DNA of 64,000 nt from Oscillospiraceae bacterium. Its GTDB lineage: Bacteria; Bacillota; Clostridia; Oscillospirales; Acutalibacteraceae. A program made the position numbers and the translations under genes. The stretch is taken from positions 62,001 through 126,000 of the forward strand of contig SVOS01000004.1 in assembly GCA_015066245.1 (NCBI GenBank), in the 5' to 3' direction. Shown in pieces: positions 26,885 through 35,754 of this stretch. How positions within the stretch are numbered: position 1 is the stretch's first letter; each line of letters opens with the position of its first letter. Under the pieces are notes generated by a model, which saw nothing but the letters and a program-made list of their open reading frames with translations, had not been told where the DNA came from and made no database searches.

Positions 26885-28654
26885 TTATATAGCGTATTTA
26901 GCGGCGTATTCTTTGTGTTTGGATTCAAACTGGGGATTGCCGTGTTTTGTGCGGTTGTAGTATTCGTGAATATCCATTCTGTCGTGGCTCATTTCGATAA
27001 TACAACCTGCGATATTTGAGCAATGGTCGCTTACTCTCTCTAAGTTAGTGATAATGTCTGCCCATACAAAGCCTGCTTCAATAGAGCATTCGCCCTTCTG
27101 CATTCTGAGAATATGGTTTGCTCTGAGCTGAACCTTAAGTGTATCAATAACCTCTTCAAGAGGCTCAATGCTTGTAGCAGCATCAAGATTTGTGTTTACA
27201 AAAGCGTCTAACGTGAGGTCAAGAATTTCGCTTACTGCACCTGTGATTGCCTTGATTTCATTCTTTGCAGGCTCTGTAAGCTTGATATCTTTGGTCTTGA
27301 TTTCATCGGCAGAGCGGAGAATGTTAACTGCATGATCAGAGATTCTCTCTAAATCGCCAATAACAAATAGGAGCTTGTTTGCCTCGTGAGAGTCAGCATC
27401 GCTCATAGGATAAGTCGAAAGCTTTACAAGATAAGAGCCGATGACATCTTCGTAGTGGTCCGCAGCAGTTTCGTCTGTTTTAACTTGCTCGGCAATTTCG
27501 TCGTCAAATTTATCAAGCAAAGTTAATGATGACTTAAGAGCGTTCATTGAAACATCAGCCATCTGCGAAGCTACAACATGGCATTGGTTGATAGCGATTG
27601 CAGGAGTCTCCATGAGACGCTCATCAAGCTCAACCTTCTTTTCTTTGTTGTTGCTGCCTTTGGGCTCACGAACGATAGCATAAGAAATCTTTTCGAGTAA
27701 GCCTGACATGGGGAGCATAATAGCAGTACAGATGATGTTGAATGCAGAGTGGCAGATAGCAATAGAAAGCTCATTGGCATCGCCTGAGAGTACCTCGATA
27801 TTTACTATTGCGGTAACTACACAGTACACAGCTAGAAGGATGGTTGTACCAATTACATTAAATGCCAGATGTACGATAGAAGCACGTCTTGCGTTTCTGT
27901 TTGTACCAACTGAGGAGATAAGAGCAGTTACACAAGTACCGATGTTCTGACCCATAATAATGGGGATTGAAGCACCGATTGTAACTGCACCGGTGGAAGA
28001 AAGTGCCTGTAAGATACCAACAGATGCAGAAGATGACTGGATAATACCTGTAAGCACCGCACCGGCAAGCACACCGAGAACAGGATTCTGGAACATAATC
28101 ATAAAGTTCTGGAATTCGGGGATTTCCTTAAGAACTTCAACTGCACCGGACATTGCGTCCATACCGAACATAAGTGTTGCAAAGCCTAAGAGGATAGAGC
28201 CGATATCCTTGTGCTTGTTCTTTTTGGAGAGCATTGTAAGACCAATACCGATAAGAGCAAGAATTGGTGTAAAGGAAGTAGGTTTTAATATCTGCATATA
28301 CCATACATTGCCCTCAACACCTGCAAGGGACAGAATCCAGGCAGTAACGGTTGTACCAACGTTGGCACCCATAATTACGTTGATTGCCTGCTTTAAGGTC
28401 ATAATGCCTGAGTTTACAAAGCCTACAACCATAACTGTGGTTGCAGAGGAGGACTGGATAACACTTGTTACGCCCAGACCTGTAAGAAAGCCTGCAACTT
28501 TACCGCTTGTGAGTTTTGTGAGAAGTGACTTAAGGCTGGAGCCTGCGGATTTTTCGAGGCCGTCACCCATAATGTTCATACCGAATAAGAACAGACAAAG
28601 TCCGCCAATAAGCGGTAGGACATTATTAAAGAAATCAAAAGTTGGAGTTTCCAT
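26885..28654 (-). CDS. Na+/phosphate symporter with PhoU-like C-terminus
   Basis: Membrane transporter (589 residues) taking up phosphate with sodium, or a related anion. Two inverted Na/Pi-cotransporter repeats carry the paired QSSSA motifs (VIQSSSATT near residue 66, IIQSSSASV near 205). The C-terminal 220 residues are soluble, helical and PhoU-like. It stands alone with its own terminator. No pst or pho genes are nearby. The 253-bp gap upstream holds a repeat element (28767-28835) and a small AAAATCT/AGATTTT dyad at 28719-28739. Confidence 0.92.
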   Translation of the reverse strand: METPTFDFFNNVLPLIGGLCLFLFGMNIMGDGLEKSAGSSLKSLLTKLTSGKVAGFLTGLGVTSVIQSSSATTVMVVGFVNSGIMTLKQAINVIMGANVGTTVTAWILSLAGVEGNVWYMQILKPTSFTPILALIGIGLTMLSKKNKHKDIGSILLGFATLMFGMDAMSGAVEVLKEIPEFQNFMIMFQNPVLGVLAGAVLTGIIQSSSASVGILQALSSTGAVTIGASIPIIMGQNIGTCVTALISSVGTNRNARRASIVHLAFNVIGTTILLAVYCVVTAIVNIEVLSGDANELSIAICHSAFNIICTAIMLPMSGLLEKISYAIVREPKGSNNKEKKVELDERLMETPAIAINQCHVVASQMADVSMNALKSSLTLLDKFDDEIAEQVKTDETAADHYEDVIGSYLVKLSTYPMSDADSHEANKLLFVIGDLERISDHAVNILRSADEIKTKDIKLTEPAKNEIKAITGAVSEILDLTLDAFVNTNLDAATSIEPLEEVIDTLKVQLRANHILRMQKGECSIEAGFVWADIITNLERVSDHCSNIAGCIIEMSHDRMDIHEYYNRTKHGNPQFESKHKEYAAKYAI

Positions 28655-28766
28655 AAATACACATCCTAAATATTATTATTTGTTTTTTTCGTGCATTTAT
28701 TACTTTATTAACATTTCGTAAAATCTAAAAGCAGATTTTTGTAAAATCTATGTTAAACTGTTATCT

Positions 28767-28835
28767 ACGGTGGCAATTTGCGGATTAGCCACCCGTTGGA
28801 AAGGTTATGTGTTGAGAAAACCGCCATTAACGGCG
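28767..28835 (-). repeat. copy of a dispersed intergenic element (degenerate)
   Basis: Read on the minus strand it starts CGCCGTTAAT, has 25 other bases, then TCCAA and a GTGGCTAA/CAATTGCC-like region. The same order and the same 35-36 nt spacing occur at 45405 and 52631. It also forms a hairpin, ACGGTGGC with GCCACCCGT. Non-coding. Confidence 0.55.
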
Positions 28836-28860
28836 AGTTATATTTGTATCAATATATTCA

Positions 28861-28892
28861 AAAATAAAAACGAGAGGTGTTAAGCCTCTCGT
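28861..28892 (-). terminator. terminator of the minus-strand gene at 28908
   Basis: ACGAGAGG pairs with CCTCTCGT, followed on the minus strand by TTTTTATTTT. Confidence 0.88.
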
Positions 28893-28907
28893 TGCGTTCT
28901 TTATATA

Positions 28908-29438
28908 CTATCTTTTCTTTTCGTACCATTTCTGAAGTTTTGACATTTCTTCTTCGGTTATTTCGTGGATTTCAGCTTCGATAGTTTCCTCAAGCTGAAT
29001 ACGGATGTGATTTACCTGCAAGGAAAAAGCCGCCATAAACAAAAGATATCCAAAGCACATCAGAGCGGCAGGGACAAAGTGCACAAGCCCAAGTCCGCCT
29101 GTTACAGCTCCAACAACAGCAGTTACAACCTGCATGAATAAAGCAAAGCCTAAAATTGCGATAAAAACAACAACAGAAGATTTTAGTGGCTCGTATTTGG
29201 TGCTGACTTTAGTGGTTTCGTTATTGTTTTCTGATACCGAAACACTTAATACGGGAATAAAACTGTTTTTGACCCACTTGCTTTCACACAGGGGATAGAG
29301 AGTGTATGAATCGTCTTCTTCCTGAAGCTGATATTTAAAAGAAGGTACATAAAAATCATTGTTCTTAAGCCTTTCAACAACTTCATTTTTGCTGAGCTTT
29401 GTTTCGTAGTCGGTTTTGTGTTTAGAAAATATGGTCAT
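28908..29438 (-). CDS. hypothetical membrane protein
   Basis: 176 residues, not recognised. A soluble, charged N-terminal ~80 residues precedes two hydrophobic helices (about 90-112 and 120-142), then a highly charged helical tail rich in Glu (ETIEAEIHEITEEEMSK). Probably both ends face the cytoplasm. RBS GAGGTGA precedes the ATG. It is alone between its own terminator and the divergent aminopeptidase promoter region. Confidence 0.65.
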   Translation of the reverse strand: MTIFSKHKTDYETKLSKNEVVERLKNNDFYVPSFKYQLQEEDDSYTLYPLCESKWVKNSFIPVLSVSVSENNNETTKVSTKYEPLKSSVVVFIAILGFALFMQVVTAVVGAVTGGLGLVHFVPAALMCFGYLLFMAAFSLQVNHIRIQLEETIEAEIHEITEEEMSKLQKWYEKKR

Positions 29439-29504
29439 AAAGTCACCTCTTTGATTATTTTATCAAGTCATACTTTAAATTGCAATAGCAAAGCGAAGTT
29501 TGCT

Positions 29505-29653
29505 AAAAATACAGATTTTATGACGCAGTAATCATATCCATATTTTAGGGTGACATTATTTCTTATATTATCTGTCATTAAGTTTATGGCGTTTCGTTGA
29601 AAAATACAGCTTTTTGTGATATAGTAATCATATACTGATTTTAAGGTGATGTT
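29505..29653 (+). repeat. duplicated promoter/RBS segment upstream of the aminopeptidase
   Basis: Two 54-55 bp direct copies, 29505-29558 and 29600-29653, share AAAAATACAG, AGTAATCATAT and the RBS part GGTGA. The downstream copy carries a good promoter and runs into the ATG; the upstream copy has lost its -10 and the ATG. Confidence 0.75.
29597..29625 (+). promoter_or_regulatory. sigma-A promoter of apeB-sfsA
   Basis: TTGAAA, 17-nt spacer, TATAGT. Only about 25 nt separate the -10 from the ATG at 29654, so the 5' leader is very short. Confidence 0.65.
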
Positions 29654-30943
29654 ATGAACGAAAAATTACTTAAATTTATAGAGATTTCGCCCACGGCTTA
29701 TCATGCGGTGGAGAATGTAAAATCCGAGCTCAAAGAAAACGGCTTTTATGAGCTTTGCGAGGGTAAGACCTGGGATATCGAAAAGGGCAAATGCTATTTT
29801 GTAAGCAGAAACAACTCATCTCTCATTGCCTTTAAGGTGCCTGAGAGTGATTTCAGCGGTTTTATGATAGCTGCATCTCACTCGGACAGCCCAGCTTTTA
29901 AGATTAAAGAAAATCCCGATGTCAAAGATAAATTCTACGCTCGCTTAAGCGTTGAGAAATACGGCGGTATGATAGACTCAACCTGGCTTGACCGTCCTCT
30001 TTCCGTTGCAGGCAGAGTGCTTCTTAAAAACGGACAAGGAGTCAGCACAAAGCTTGTGGATTTTAAAAATCCCATGGCACTTATCCCCAATGTTGCAATA
30101 CATCTTAACCGCAAAGCCAACGAGGGAGTAAGCCTTAACGCGGCTGTGGATTTGCTTCCTGTTTTGAATACTGCAAAAGAAGACAGCATGGACTTTCTCA
30201 GCAGGGTAGCAGATGAGCTTGACGTTAATAAAGAGGATATTTTGTCAACTGACTTGTACCTTTATAATTGCGAAAAGGGATATGAATGGGGAGATTTTGT
30301 GTCCTCTCCCAGACTTGATGATTTGCAGTGCGTTTTTGCATCTCTTAAAGCATTTGAAAATGCTGAGACATCCGAAAGCATGCCTGTGATTGCGATTTTT
30401 GACAACGAAGAAGTAGGCAGCTCCACAAAGCAAGGTGCAGACTCTACCTTTATGAGCTTTGTGCTTAAAAAGCTGAGCTTTGCGTTGGGGCTTGACGAGG
30501 CTCATTTTGCTGACAAGGTTGCAAACAGTATGATGCTTTCCTGCGATAATGCCCACGGTGTACATCCGAATCATAGCGAGATGACCGACAGTAATCATCA
30601 GTGCATTCTTAATGATGGTGTGGTTATCAAGTACAACGCAAACCAGTCCTATTGCACAGACGGTATGTCGGCGGCAATCCTCAAGAGAATCTGCGAAAAA
30701 TCCTCGGTGCCTTCTCAGGCTTATACAAATCGTGCAGATATCCGTGGCGGCTCAACTTTGGGAAATATTGCAAACACTCAGCTTTCTATGCTCAGCGCAG
30801 ACATTGGTCTGGCACAGTTTGCAATGCACTCAAGCTTTGAGACTGCAGGCAGCAAGGATACAGAATATATGGTAAGGCTTCTGGAGAGCTTTTTCTCATC
30901 TTCTATCTGTCTTAAAGCAGACGGCGAATACGAGATTTTATGA
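29654..30943 (+). CDS. apeB: M18 family aminopeptidase
   Basis: Cytoplasmic zinc aminopeptidase releasing N-terminal, mostly acidic or hydrophobic residues from peptides. Metal and catalytic regions are AASHSDSPAFK (near residue 75), SPRLDDLQC (near 218), FDNEEVGSSTKQGADS (near 250), DNAHGVHPNHSEM (near 298) and the C-terminal AMHSSFET. Length (429) fits. RBS AAGGTGAT precedes the ATG. It shares an ATGA overlap with sfsA, so the two are translationally coupled. Confidence 0.95.
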   Translation: MNEKLLKFIEISPTAYHAVENVKSELKENGFYELCEGKTWDIEKGKCYFVSRNNSSLIAFKVPESDFSGFMIAASHSDSPAFKIKENPDVKDKFYARLSVEKYGGMIDSTWLDRPLSVAGRVLLKNGQGVSTKLVDFKNPMALIPNVAIHLNRKANEGVSLNAAVDLLPVLNTAKEDSMDFLSRVADELDVNKEDILSTDLYLYNCEKGYEWGDFVSSPRLDDLQCVFASLKAFENAETSESMPVIAIFDNEEVGSSTKQGADSTFMSFVLKKLSFALGLDEAHFADKVANSMMLSCDNAHGVHPNHSEMTDSNHQCILNDGVVIKYNANQSYCTDGMSAAILKRICEKSSVPSQAYTNRADIRGGSTLGNIANTQLSMLSADIGLAQFAMHSSFETAGSKDTEYMVRLLESFFSSSICLKADGEYEIL

Positions 30944-31638
30944 AATACGAAAATGTAGTCAAGGGGATTTTTAAAAGCCGACCAAACCGCTTTATTGCCA
31001 AAGTAGAAATTGACGGCAAAGAGGAAACTGTCCATGTAAAAAACACAGGCAGATGTCGTGAGCTGCTACAGAGTGATGTGACAGTATATCTGGAAAAATC
31101 ATCAAATCCCAACCGCAAAACCGCCTATGACCTGATTGCTGTGGAAAAAATACGGGAGAATAAGAATAATTTGCTTGTGAATATGGATTCTCAGGTGCCC
31201 AATGTAATAGCTTACAACTGGCTGAAAGGTGAGAACCCGCTTTTCTCGGAAAATGCAAAAATCAGGCGAGAGGTAACCTTTGGGGATTCAAGATTTGATT
31301 TGTATGTAGAGGACGATGAGCTCAAGGCCTTTGTGGAAGTTAAGGGAGTTACCCTTGAGTTTGACGGCTACGCGCTTTTTCCCGATGCTCCAACTGAGCG
31401 TGGAGTCAAACACATCAAGGAGCTTGTAAAAGCTAAAGAAGCAGGTTATGAGGCATATATACTGTTTGTGATTCAGATGAAAGAAGTTCACTCTTTCAGC
31501 CCTCACAAAGAGATGCATCCCGATTTTGCCGAGGCTTTGCTTGATGCATATAATAAGGGTGTAAAGGTACTTGGCATGGACTGTGTGGTTACACCCGACA
31601 GTATAAGTATTGATAAAGAGGTAGCAGTGATATTATAA
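30940..31638 (+). CDS. sfsA: SfsA family DNA/nucleic-acid-binding protein
   Basis: 232-residue SfsA protein: an OB-fold-like N-terminus (RPNRFIAKVEIDGKEE, HVKNTGRCREL) and a nuclease-like C-terminal domain (RFDLYVED, AFVEVKGVTLE, ALFPDAPTERGVKHIKEL, FVIQMKEV). Named for sugar fermentation stimulation in E. coli; biochemical function is still poorly defined. Start overlaps the apeB stop (ATGA). Confidence 0.93.
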   Translation: MKYENVVKGIFKSRPNRFIAKVEIDGKEETVHVKNTGRCRELLQSDVTVYLEKSSNPNRKTAYDLIAVEKIRENKNNLLVNMDSQVPNVIAYNWLKGENPLFSENAKIRREVTFGDSRFDLYVEDDELKAFVEVKGVTLEFDGYALFPDAPTERGVKHIKELVKAKEAGYEAYILFVIQMKEVHSFSPHKEMHPDFAEALLDAYNKGVKVLGMDCVVTPDSISIDKEVAVIL

Positions 31639-31694
31639 TATTACTGCTACTTTTCACATATTAATATATCATTTATTGTTTTAAGTTTATAAGA

Positions 31695-31738
31695 TTGACA
31701 AAAGTTTGACAAATGCTTTTTTTATCATTGACAAATGC
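31695..31738 (+). repeat. three phased TTGACAAA repeats upstream of glnN
   Basis: TTGACAAA begins at 31695, 31706 and 31728, spacings of 11 and 22 bp. The last two extend to TTGACAAATGC, and the third contains the promoter -35. They may be a regulator-binding array. Confidence 0.5.
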
Positions 31739-31755
31739 CGTATAAATGGTATATT
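31728..31755 (+). promoter_or_regulatory. sigma-A promoter of glnN
   Basis: TTGACA, 16-nt spacer, TATATT, about 36 nt before the ATG at 31792. Confidence 0.7.
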
Positions 31756-31791
31756 TAAGTGTGGATTTTTATATTTTTTGGAGGCCGTGTT

Positions 31792-33885
31792 ATGGAAAGA
31801 ATACCTGAGATTTTTGGTTGTATGGTGTTTAATAATGATGCTATGCAGAAGTACCTGCCCGAGGATGTTTTTAAATCTCTGGAGCGTACAATTCAGAATG
31901 GCGAACCTTTGGACCGCTCGGTTGCTAATGGTGTTGCAAGCGGTATGAAGGAATGGGCAATAGAGAAGGGATGTACCCACTATACTCACTGGTTTCAGCC
32001 TATGACAGGTATCACCGCCGAAAAGCACGACTCGTTTATGACGATTGATGGTGAAGGCAAGGTTATTATGGAGCTTTCGGGCTCCGAACTGATAAAAGGT
32101 GAAAGCGATGCATCGTCTTTCCCAAATGGAGGTATCCGTGCAACTTTTGAAGCCCGCGGTTACACAGCGTGGGACCCCACTTCTTATGCTTTTATTATGG
32201 GAAAAACCCTTTATATCCCAACAGTTTTCTGCTCGTACACAGGCGAGGTTCTTGACAAGAAAACCCCTCTTTTGCGTTCTATTGAGAGAATCAGCACAGA
32301 GGCCCTGAGACTTCTCAAGGCTCTCGGCAGAGAGGATGTAAGCCATGTTTCTACAACTGTAGGTGCAGAGCAGGAATACTTCCTTATTGACAAAGAAATG
32401 TATTTAGAGCGTCGAGACCTGATGTACACAGGCCGCACACTTTTCGGTGCACGTCCTCCAAAAGGTCAGGAGCTGGGCGACCACTATTTCGGTGCTATTA
32501 AACCCAGAGTTGCCGAGTTTATGAAAGAGCTTGATTTAGAGCTCTGGAAGCTTGGTATTTATGCAAAAACCGAGCATAACGAGGTGGCTCCCTGCCAGCA
32601 CGAGCTTGCTCCCGTATTTACTACTACAAACCTGGCTACAGACCATAACCAGCTTACAATGGAGGTTATGAAAAATGTAGCTCAGCGCCATGGCTTTGTT
32701 TGTTTACTTCACGAAAAGCCCTTTGAGGGTGTAAGCGGCTCAGGTAAGCACAACAACTGGTCACTTACCACCAATACAGGCGAAAATCTTCTCAAACCCG
32801 GCAAAAAGCCTTATGAGAACAAGCAGTTTCTGCTTTTCCTTTGTGCCGCACTTAAAGGTGTTCATCTTTATCAGGATTTGCTGAGAATTTCTGTAGCTAC
32901 TGCAAGTAACGACCACCGTCTTGGCGGACACGAAGCTCCTCCCGCAATAATCTCCGTATTTATCGGTGAGGACCTTGAGGGGGTTCTTCATGCGATTGAA
33001 AGCGGTGAAGAATATGTTAACGCTCACAGAGTAAGAATGGGTATGGGCGTAGATGTTCTGCCTGATTTTAAAAAGGATACCACAGACCGCAACCGTACCT
33101 CTCCTTTTGCTTTTACAGGTAATAAATTTGAATTCAGAAGTCTTGGTTCTTCTCTCAATATTGCTTGTCCCAATATTATGATCAACACTATCGTTGCTGA
33201 TCAGCTTGCAGAGTTTTCTGAGATCATCGAAAACTCCGAGGACAAAGAAAAGGCTATCAACGATATCATCAGCGATGTTTACCGTAACCATAAGGATATT
33301 ATCTTTAACGGTAACAATTATGCTGAGGAGTGGATTGCTGAGGCAGAGCGCAGAGGTCTTATGAACCTTAAGTCTATGCCCGATGCAATGGCACATTACG
33401 GTGACAAGAAGAATGTTGAGCTTTTCGAGCGTAATAAGATTTTCACAGAGCTTGAGGTTCAGGCAAGACGTGATATTCAGCTTGAGAATTATTCCAAGAT
33501 TATTCACATCGAAGCCCTTACAATGGTTGATATGGCTAAGAAGGATATTTTCCCTGCTGTAAGCCACTTTATCGGTGACATCAGCCGTAATGTGCTGAGA
33601 AAACGTCAGATCAACGCCGGTATTCCTGCAAAGGCAGAGATGAAGGTTATCGAAAGACTTTCTGCTTTGCTTGACAGCTTTGCCGATTTCACAGATGAGC
33701 TTGAATTTTGTGTAAAAGAAATCGAAGGCAAAAAGACAGATGCTTTGACAGAAGCTTATCATTATTGCAACAAGGTGCTTGTTGCTATGGAAAAACTCAG
33801 AGCCGTGGCTGACGAAATGGAGCAGCTTACTTCTTACGATTACTGGCCTTATCCATCTTACGGCAGACTTATGTTTACAATGTAA
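31792..33885 (+). CDS. glnN: type III glutamine synthetase
   Basis: ATP-dependent synthesis of glutamine from glutamate and ammonia, the central ammonia-assimilation step, by the GSIII class typical of Bacteroides, cyanobacteria and Clostridia. The N-terminal GSIII-specific region ends in [19 protein letters not shown]. The catalytic domain has [59 protein letters not shown] and [18 protein letters not shown]. Length 697 is typical. The ATG at 31792 is supported by TTGGAGG 7 nt upstream; an in-frame GTG at 31759 would include that RBS. Monocistronic. Confidence 0.96.
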   Translation: MERIPEIFGCMVFNNDAMQKYLPEDVFKSLERTIQNGEPLDRSVANGVASGMKEWAIEKGCTHYTHWFQPMTGITAEKHDSFMTIDGEGKVIMELSGSELIKGESDASSFPNGGIRATFEARGYTAWDPTSYAFIMGKTLYIPTVFCSYTGEVLDKKTPLLRSIERISTEALRLLKALGREDVSHVSTTVGAEQEYFLIDKEMYLERRDLMYTGRTLFGARPPKGQELGDHYFGAIKPRVAEFMKELDLELWKLGIYAKTEHNEVAPCQHELAPVFTTTNLATDHNQLTMEVMKNVAQRHGFVCLLHEKPFEGVSGSGKHNNWSLTTNTGENLLKPGKKPYENKQFLLFLCAALKGVHLYQDLLRISVATASNDHRLGGHEAPPAIISVFIGEDLEGVLHAIESGEEYVNAHRVRMGMGVDVLPDFKKDTTDRNRTSPFAFTGNKFEFRSLGSSLNIACPNIMINTIVADQLAEFSEIIENSEDKEKAINDIISDVYRNHKDIIFNGNNYAEEWIAEAERRGLMNLKSMPDAMAHYGDKKNVELFERNKIFTELEVQARRDIQLENYSKIIHIEALTMVDMAKKDIFPAVSHFIGDISRNVLRKRQINAGIPAKAEMKVIERLSALLDSFADFTDELEFCVKEIEGKKTDALTEAYHYCNKVLVAMEKLRAVADEMEQLTSYDYWPYPSYGRLMFTM

Positions 33886-33892
33886 AAATATA

Positions 33893-33921
33893 GGGTGTCT
33901 CTTTTGAGACACCCGTTTTTT
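33893..33921 (+). terminator. terminator of glnN
   Basis: GGGTGTCTC pairs with GAGACACCC, then GTTTTTT. Confidence 0.92.
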
Positions 33922-33929
33922 ATGCTAAA

Positions 33930-33957
33930 AAAGCAGACTCGAAACTGAGTCTGCTTT
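33930..33957 (-). terminator. terminator of the minus-strand glycosyltransferase
   Basis: AAAGCAGACTC pairs with GAGTCTGCTTT around a 6-nt loop, and a T run follows on the minus strand. Confidence 0.85.
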
Positions 33958-33965
33958 AATGCTTA

Positions 33966-35246
33966 TTATTTCTTTTTCTTCTTGCTCTTTTTGTCCATAT
34001 CATCAATGGATTTGTTAACACCGTGCTTGATTGGCTTCCAGTCGGATTTGCCGAAGGTCATAGCCCAGATGGTTACGGGGATGAATGTGAAAATGAAAAG
34101 AGGGAAGGTGAAGCTGTATAAAATCTTTTTAAAGCCGCTGCATTTGATGTTTTTCCACTCTGTTATCGTGGTGATTAAACCTACGAGATAAAGCATGAAG
34201 TAGCATGTACCGATAAGCTGAGCCAAAGAAATTACAATGCCTAAGATATCGCCTCTTGCTGCAATTACAGAGATAATGAATGAAGCTATGTTGATGAATG
34301 TGCTGGTCATGGAAAGCACATAAGCAGGCATAAGGTTCATTGCCATATCATAGCAGGAGAAACCGTTTGTGCCGAAAATACCCTTTATGATTCTTTTGCC
34401 GTAATACTTGAAAACCTGCATATATCCTTTAACCCAGCGGATTCGCTGATTCCAGGATACTGAGAATTTTTCGGGCTGCTCATCATAAAAGTGAGCAGTG
34501 GGACAGTAGCCGATTTTGTAGCCTTTGATAATTGTGTCAATAGAAAACTCAATGTCCTCTGTAAGAAGATAATAGTGCCAGCCGTTGTTCTCTTTGATGA
34601 TGTCTTTGCTGATAAGAAAACCTGTGCCGGAAACCGCACAGCTGGAGCCGAGCTGAAGTCTTGCATTGGAGAGGTATCTTGCCTCACGCAAAAACCACAG
34701 TGCATAACCTGCGGAAATCCAGTTTGTTTCGTAATTTTTAGAATTTCTGTAGCTGGTTACTACCTTGAAACCTGCGCTAAAGGCTTTGTTCATTTCTTTG
34801 ATATATCGCTTGTCCATCAGGTTGTCAGCGTCAAAGATGAAATAACCGTCATAGTAGTCCTGACCGCTGGTCTCAAAAATTCGCTTGAAAAGGAAGTTAA
34901 GTGCGTAGCCTTTACCTACCTTTTCTTTGTTGAATCTTTCGAAAACGATAGCGCCTGCCTTCTGTGCTACAGCAGCAGTCTGGTCGGTGCAGTTATCTGC
35001 ACATACATAGACATCTATAAGCTCTTGGGGATAATGCTGATTTTTGATGCTTTCGATAAGGTTGCCGATGACGGATTCTTCGTTTCTGCCGCAAATCATA
35101 ACGGCGAATCGATGGTCTTTTTCGGCTTTTTTGAATCTGTAGGGCTTTTTGAAAAGAGATACTACTATATAGAAAAACTGATATGAATAACATATCACGA
35201 ATAAAATGCACACTAAGTAATTAAGAAAACTTACAACGTCTTGCAT
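33966..35246 (-). CDS. membrane-bound processive-type glycosyltransferase 2
   Basis: 426-residue GT2 with one N-terminal helix and four or five C-terminal helices, like hyaluronan, cellulose or poly-GlcNAc synthases. Core motifs in order: FAVMICGRNEESVIGNLIES, CADNCTDQT, the DXD-like FDADN, GTGFLIS, the TEDIEFS catalytic Asp region and QRIRW (QxxRW) at about 270. The very basic C-terminus ends in a Lys run. QxxRW and the topology suggest a chain-forming enzyme, but there is no partner gene, so a single-sugar transfer to a lipid remains possible. Confidence 0.82.
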   Translation of the reverse strand: MQDVVSFLNYLVCILFVICYSYQFFYIVVSLFKKPYRFKKAEKDHRFAVMICGRNEESVIGNLIESIKNQHYPQELIDVYVCADNCTDQTAAVAQKAGAIVFERFNKEKVGKGYALNFLFKRIFETSGQDYYDGYFIFDADNLMDKRYIKEMNKAFSAGFKVVTSYRNSKNYETNWISAGYALWFLREARYLSNARLQLGSSCAVSGTGFLISKDIIKENNGWHYYLLTEDIEFSIDTIIKGYKIGYCPTAHFYDEQPEKFSVSWNQRIRWVKGYMQVFKYYGKRIIKGIFGTNGFSCYDMAMNLMPAYVLSMTSTFINIASFIISVIAARGDILGIVISLAQLIGTCYFMLYLVGLITTITEWKNIKCSGFKKILYSFTFPLFIFTFIPVTIWAMTFGKSDWKPIKHGVNKSIDDMDKKSKKKKK

Positions 35247-35400
35247 AACATTTCTCCTTTTAAATTCAAAGTGCCCTCTGCATTTTGCAAGAGCGCATAC
35301 ATAACCAGTCTAATATGCACATTATATACCAAAATACAGATTTGGGCAAGAAGTTTGAGACTTTTTCTATATATAAGTAGTTTATTGAGTTGTTTTGTCA

Positions 35401-35664
35401 GCCTTTTTGGTCAAAAGACCTAAATTATCGTAATTATATCCCATTTGTTACAAATTGTGGTGGGATTTTCACACAACCGTCACATAAGCTCGTTAATACT
35501 TTAGAAATAATTTATATTTCGTTGATAACATAAGGTTAATTGGTAGATGTTAATATAGAAAGTGCGTCTGTTTTGTTGATTGTTAACAAATGATAGCCAA
35601 TATATGTGGAATATGAAGAAAATAATATCGAAAGATGACGGCTTTTTTGGTCTATAAACCAAAA
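35401..35664. other. two related GGTC-containing dyads in a 508-bp non-coding region
   Basis: GCCTTTTTGGTC-AAAA-GACC is at 35401-35420 and GCTTTTTTGGTC...AACCAAAA at 35641-35664 (TTTTGGT-N6-ACCAAAA, perfect 7-bp arms). The second ends 15 bp before the degV promoter. The remaining sequence of 35247-35754 is AT-rich with no gene visible. Confidence 0.35.
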
Positions 35665-35678
35665 CTTGTTACAAAATA

Positions 35679-35706
35679 TTGACTGGTGTTCACAATTTGT
35701 TAAAAT
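35679..35706 (+). promoter_or_regulatory. candidate promoter of the degV-fakA-plsY operon
   Basis: TTGACT, 16-nt spacer, TAAAAT. RBS AAAGGAG follows, 10 nt before the ATG at 35755. Confidence 0.5.
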
Positions 35707-35754
35707 AGTATTGTAAAAAAGTATTTTAATTTCTGTTTAAAGGAGTTTTTAATT

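Noticed and set aside
8495..26900. Prophage or conjugative element
   Set aside because: No integrase, transposase, capsid, portal or conjugation genes and no direct-repeat att pair were seen; the content fits a capsule-type locus plus accessory genes.
27960..28721. 253-codon plus-strand open frame over the Na/Pi symporter gene
   Set aside because: Antisense to a clear transporter, and Pro/Ile-rich low-quality product.
31687..32346. 219-codon minus-strand frame over the glnN promoter and 5' end
   Set aside because: Overlaps a strong promoter and a certain gene, with no RBS and no family resemblance.
32761..33912. 383-codon open frame on the minus strand inside the glutamine synthetase gene
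   Set aside because: It is antisense to a certain gene, has no RBS and gives a Cys/His/Lys-rich product unlike any family. It results from codon bias on the coding strand.
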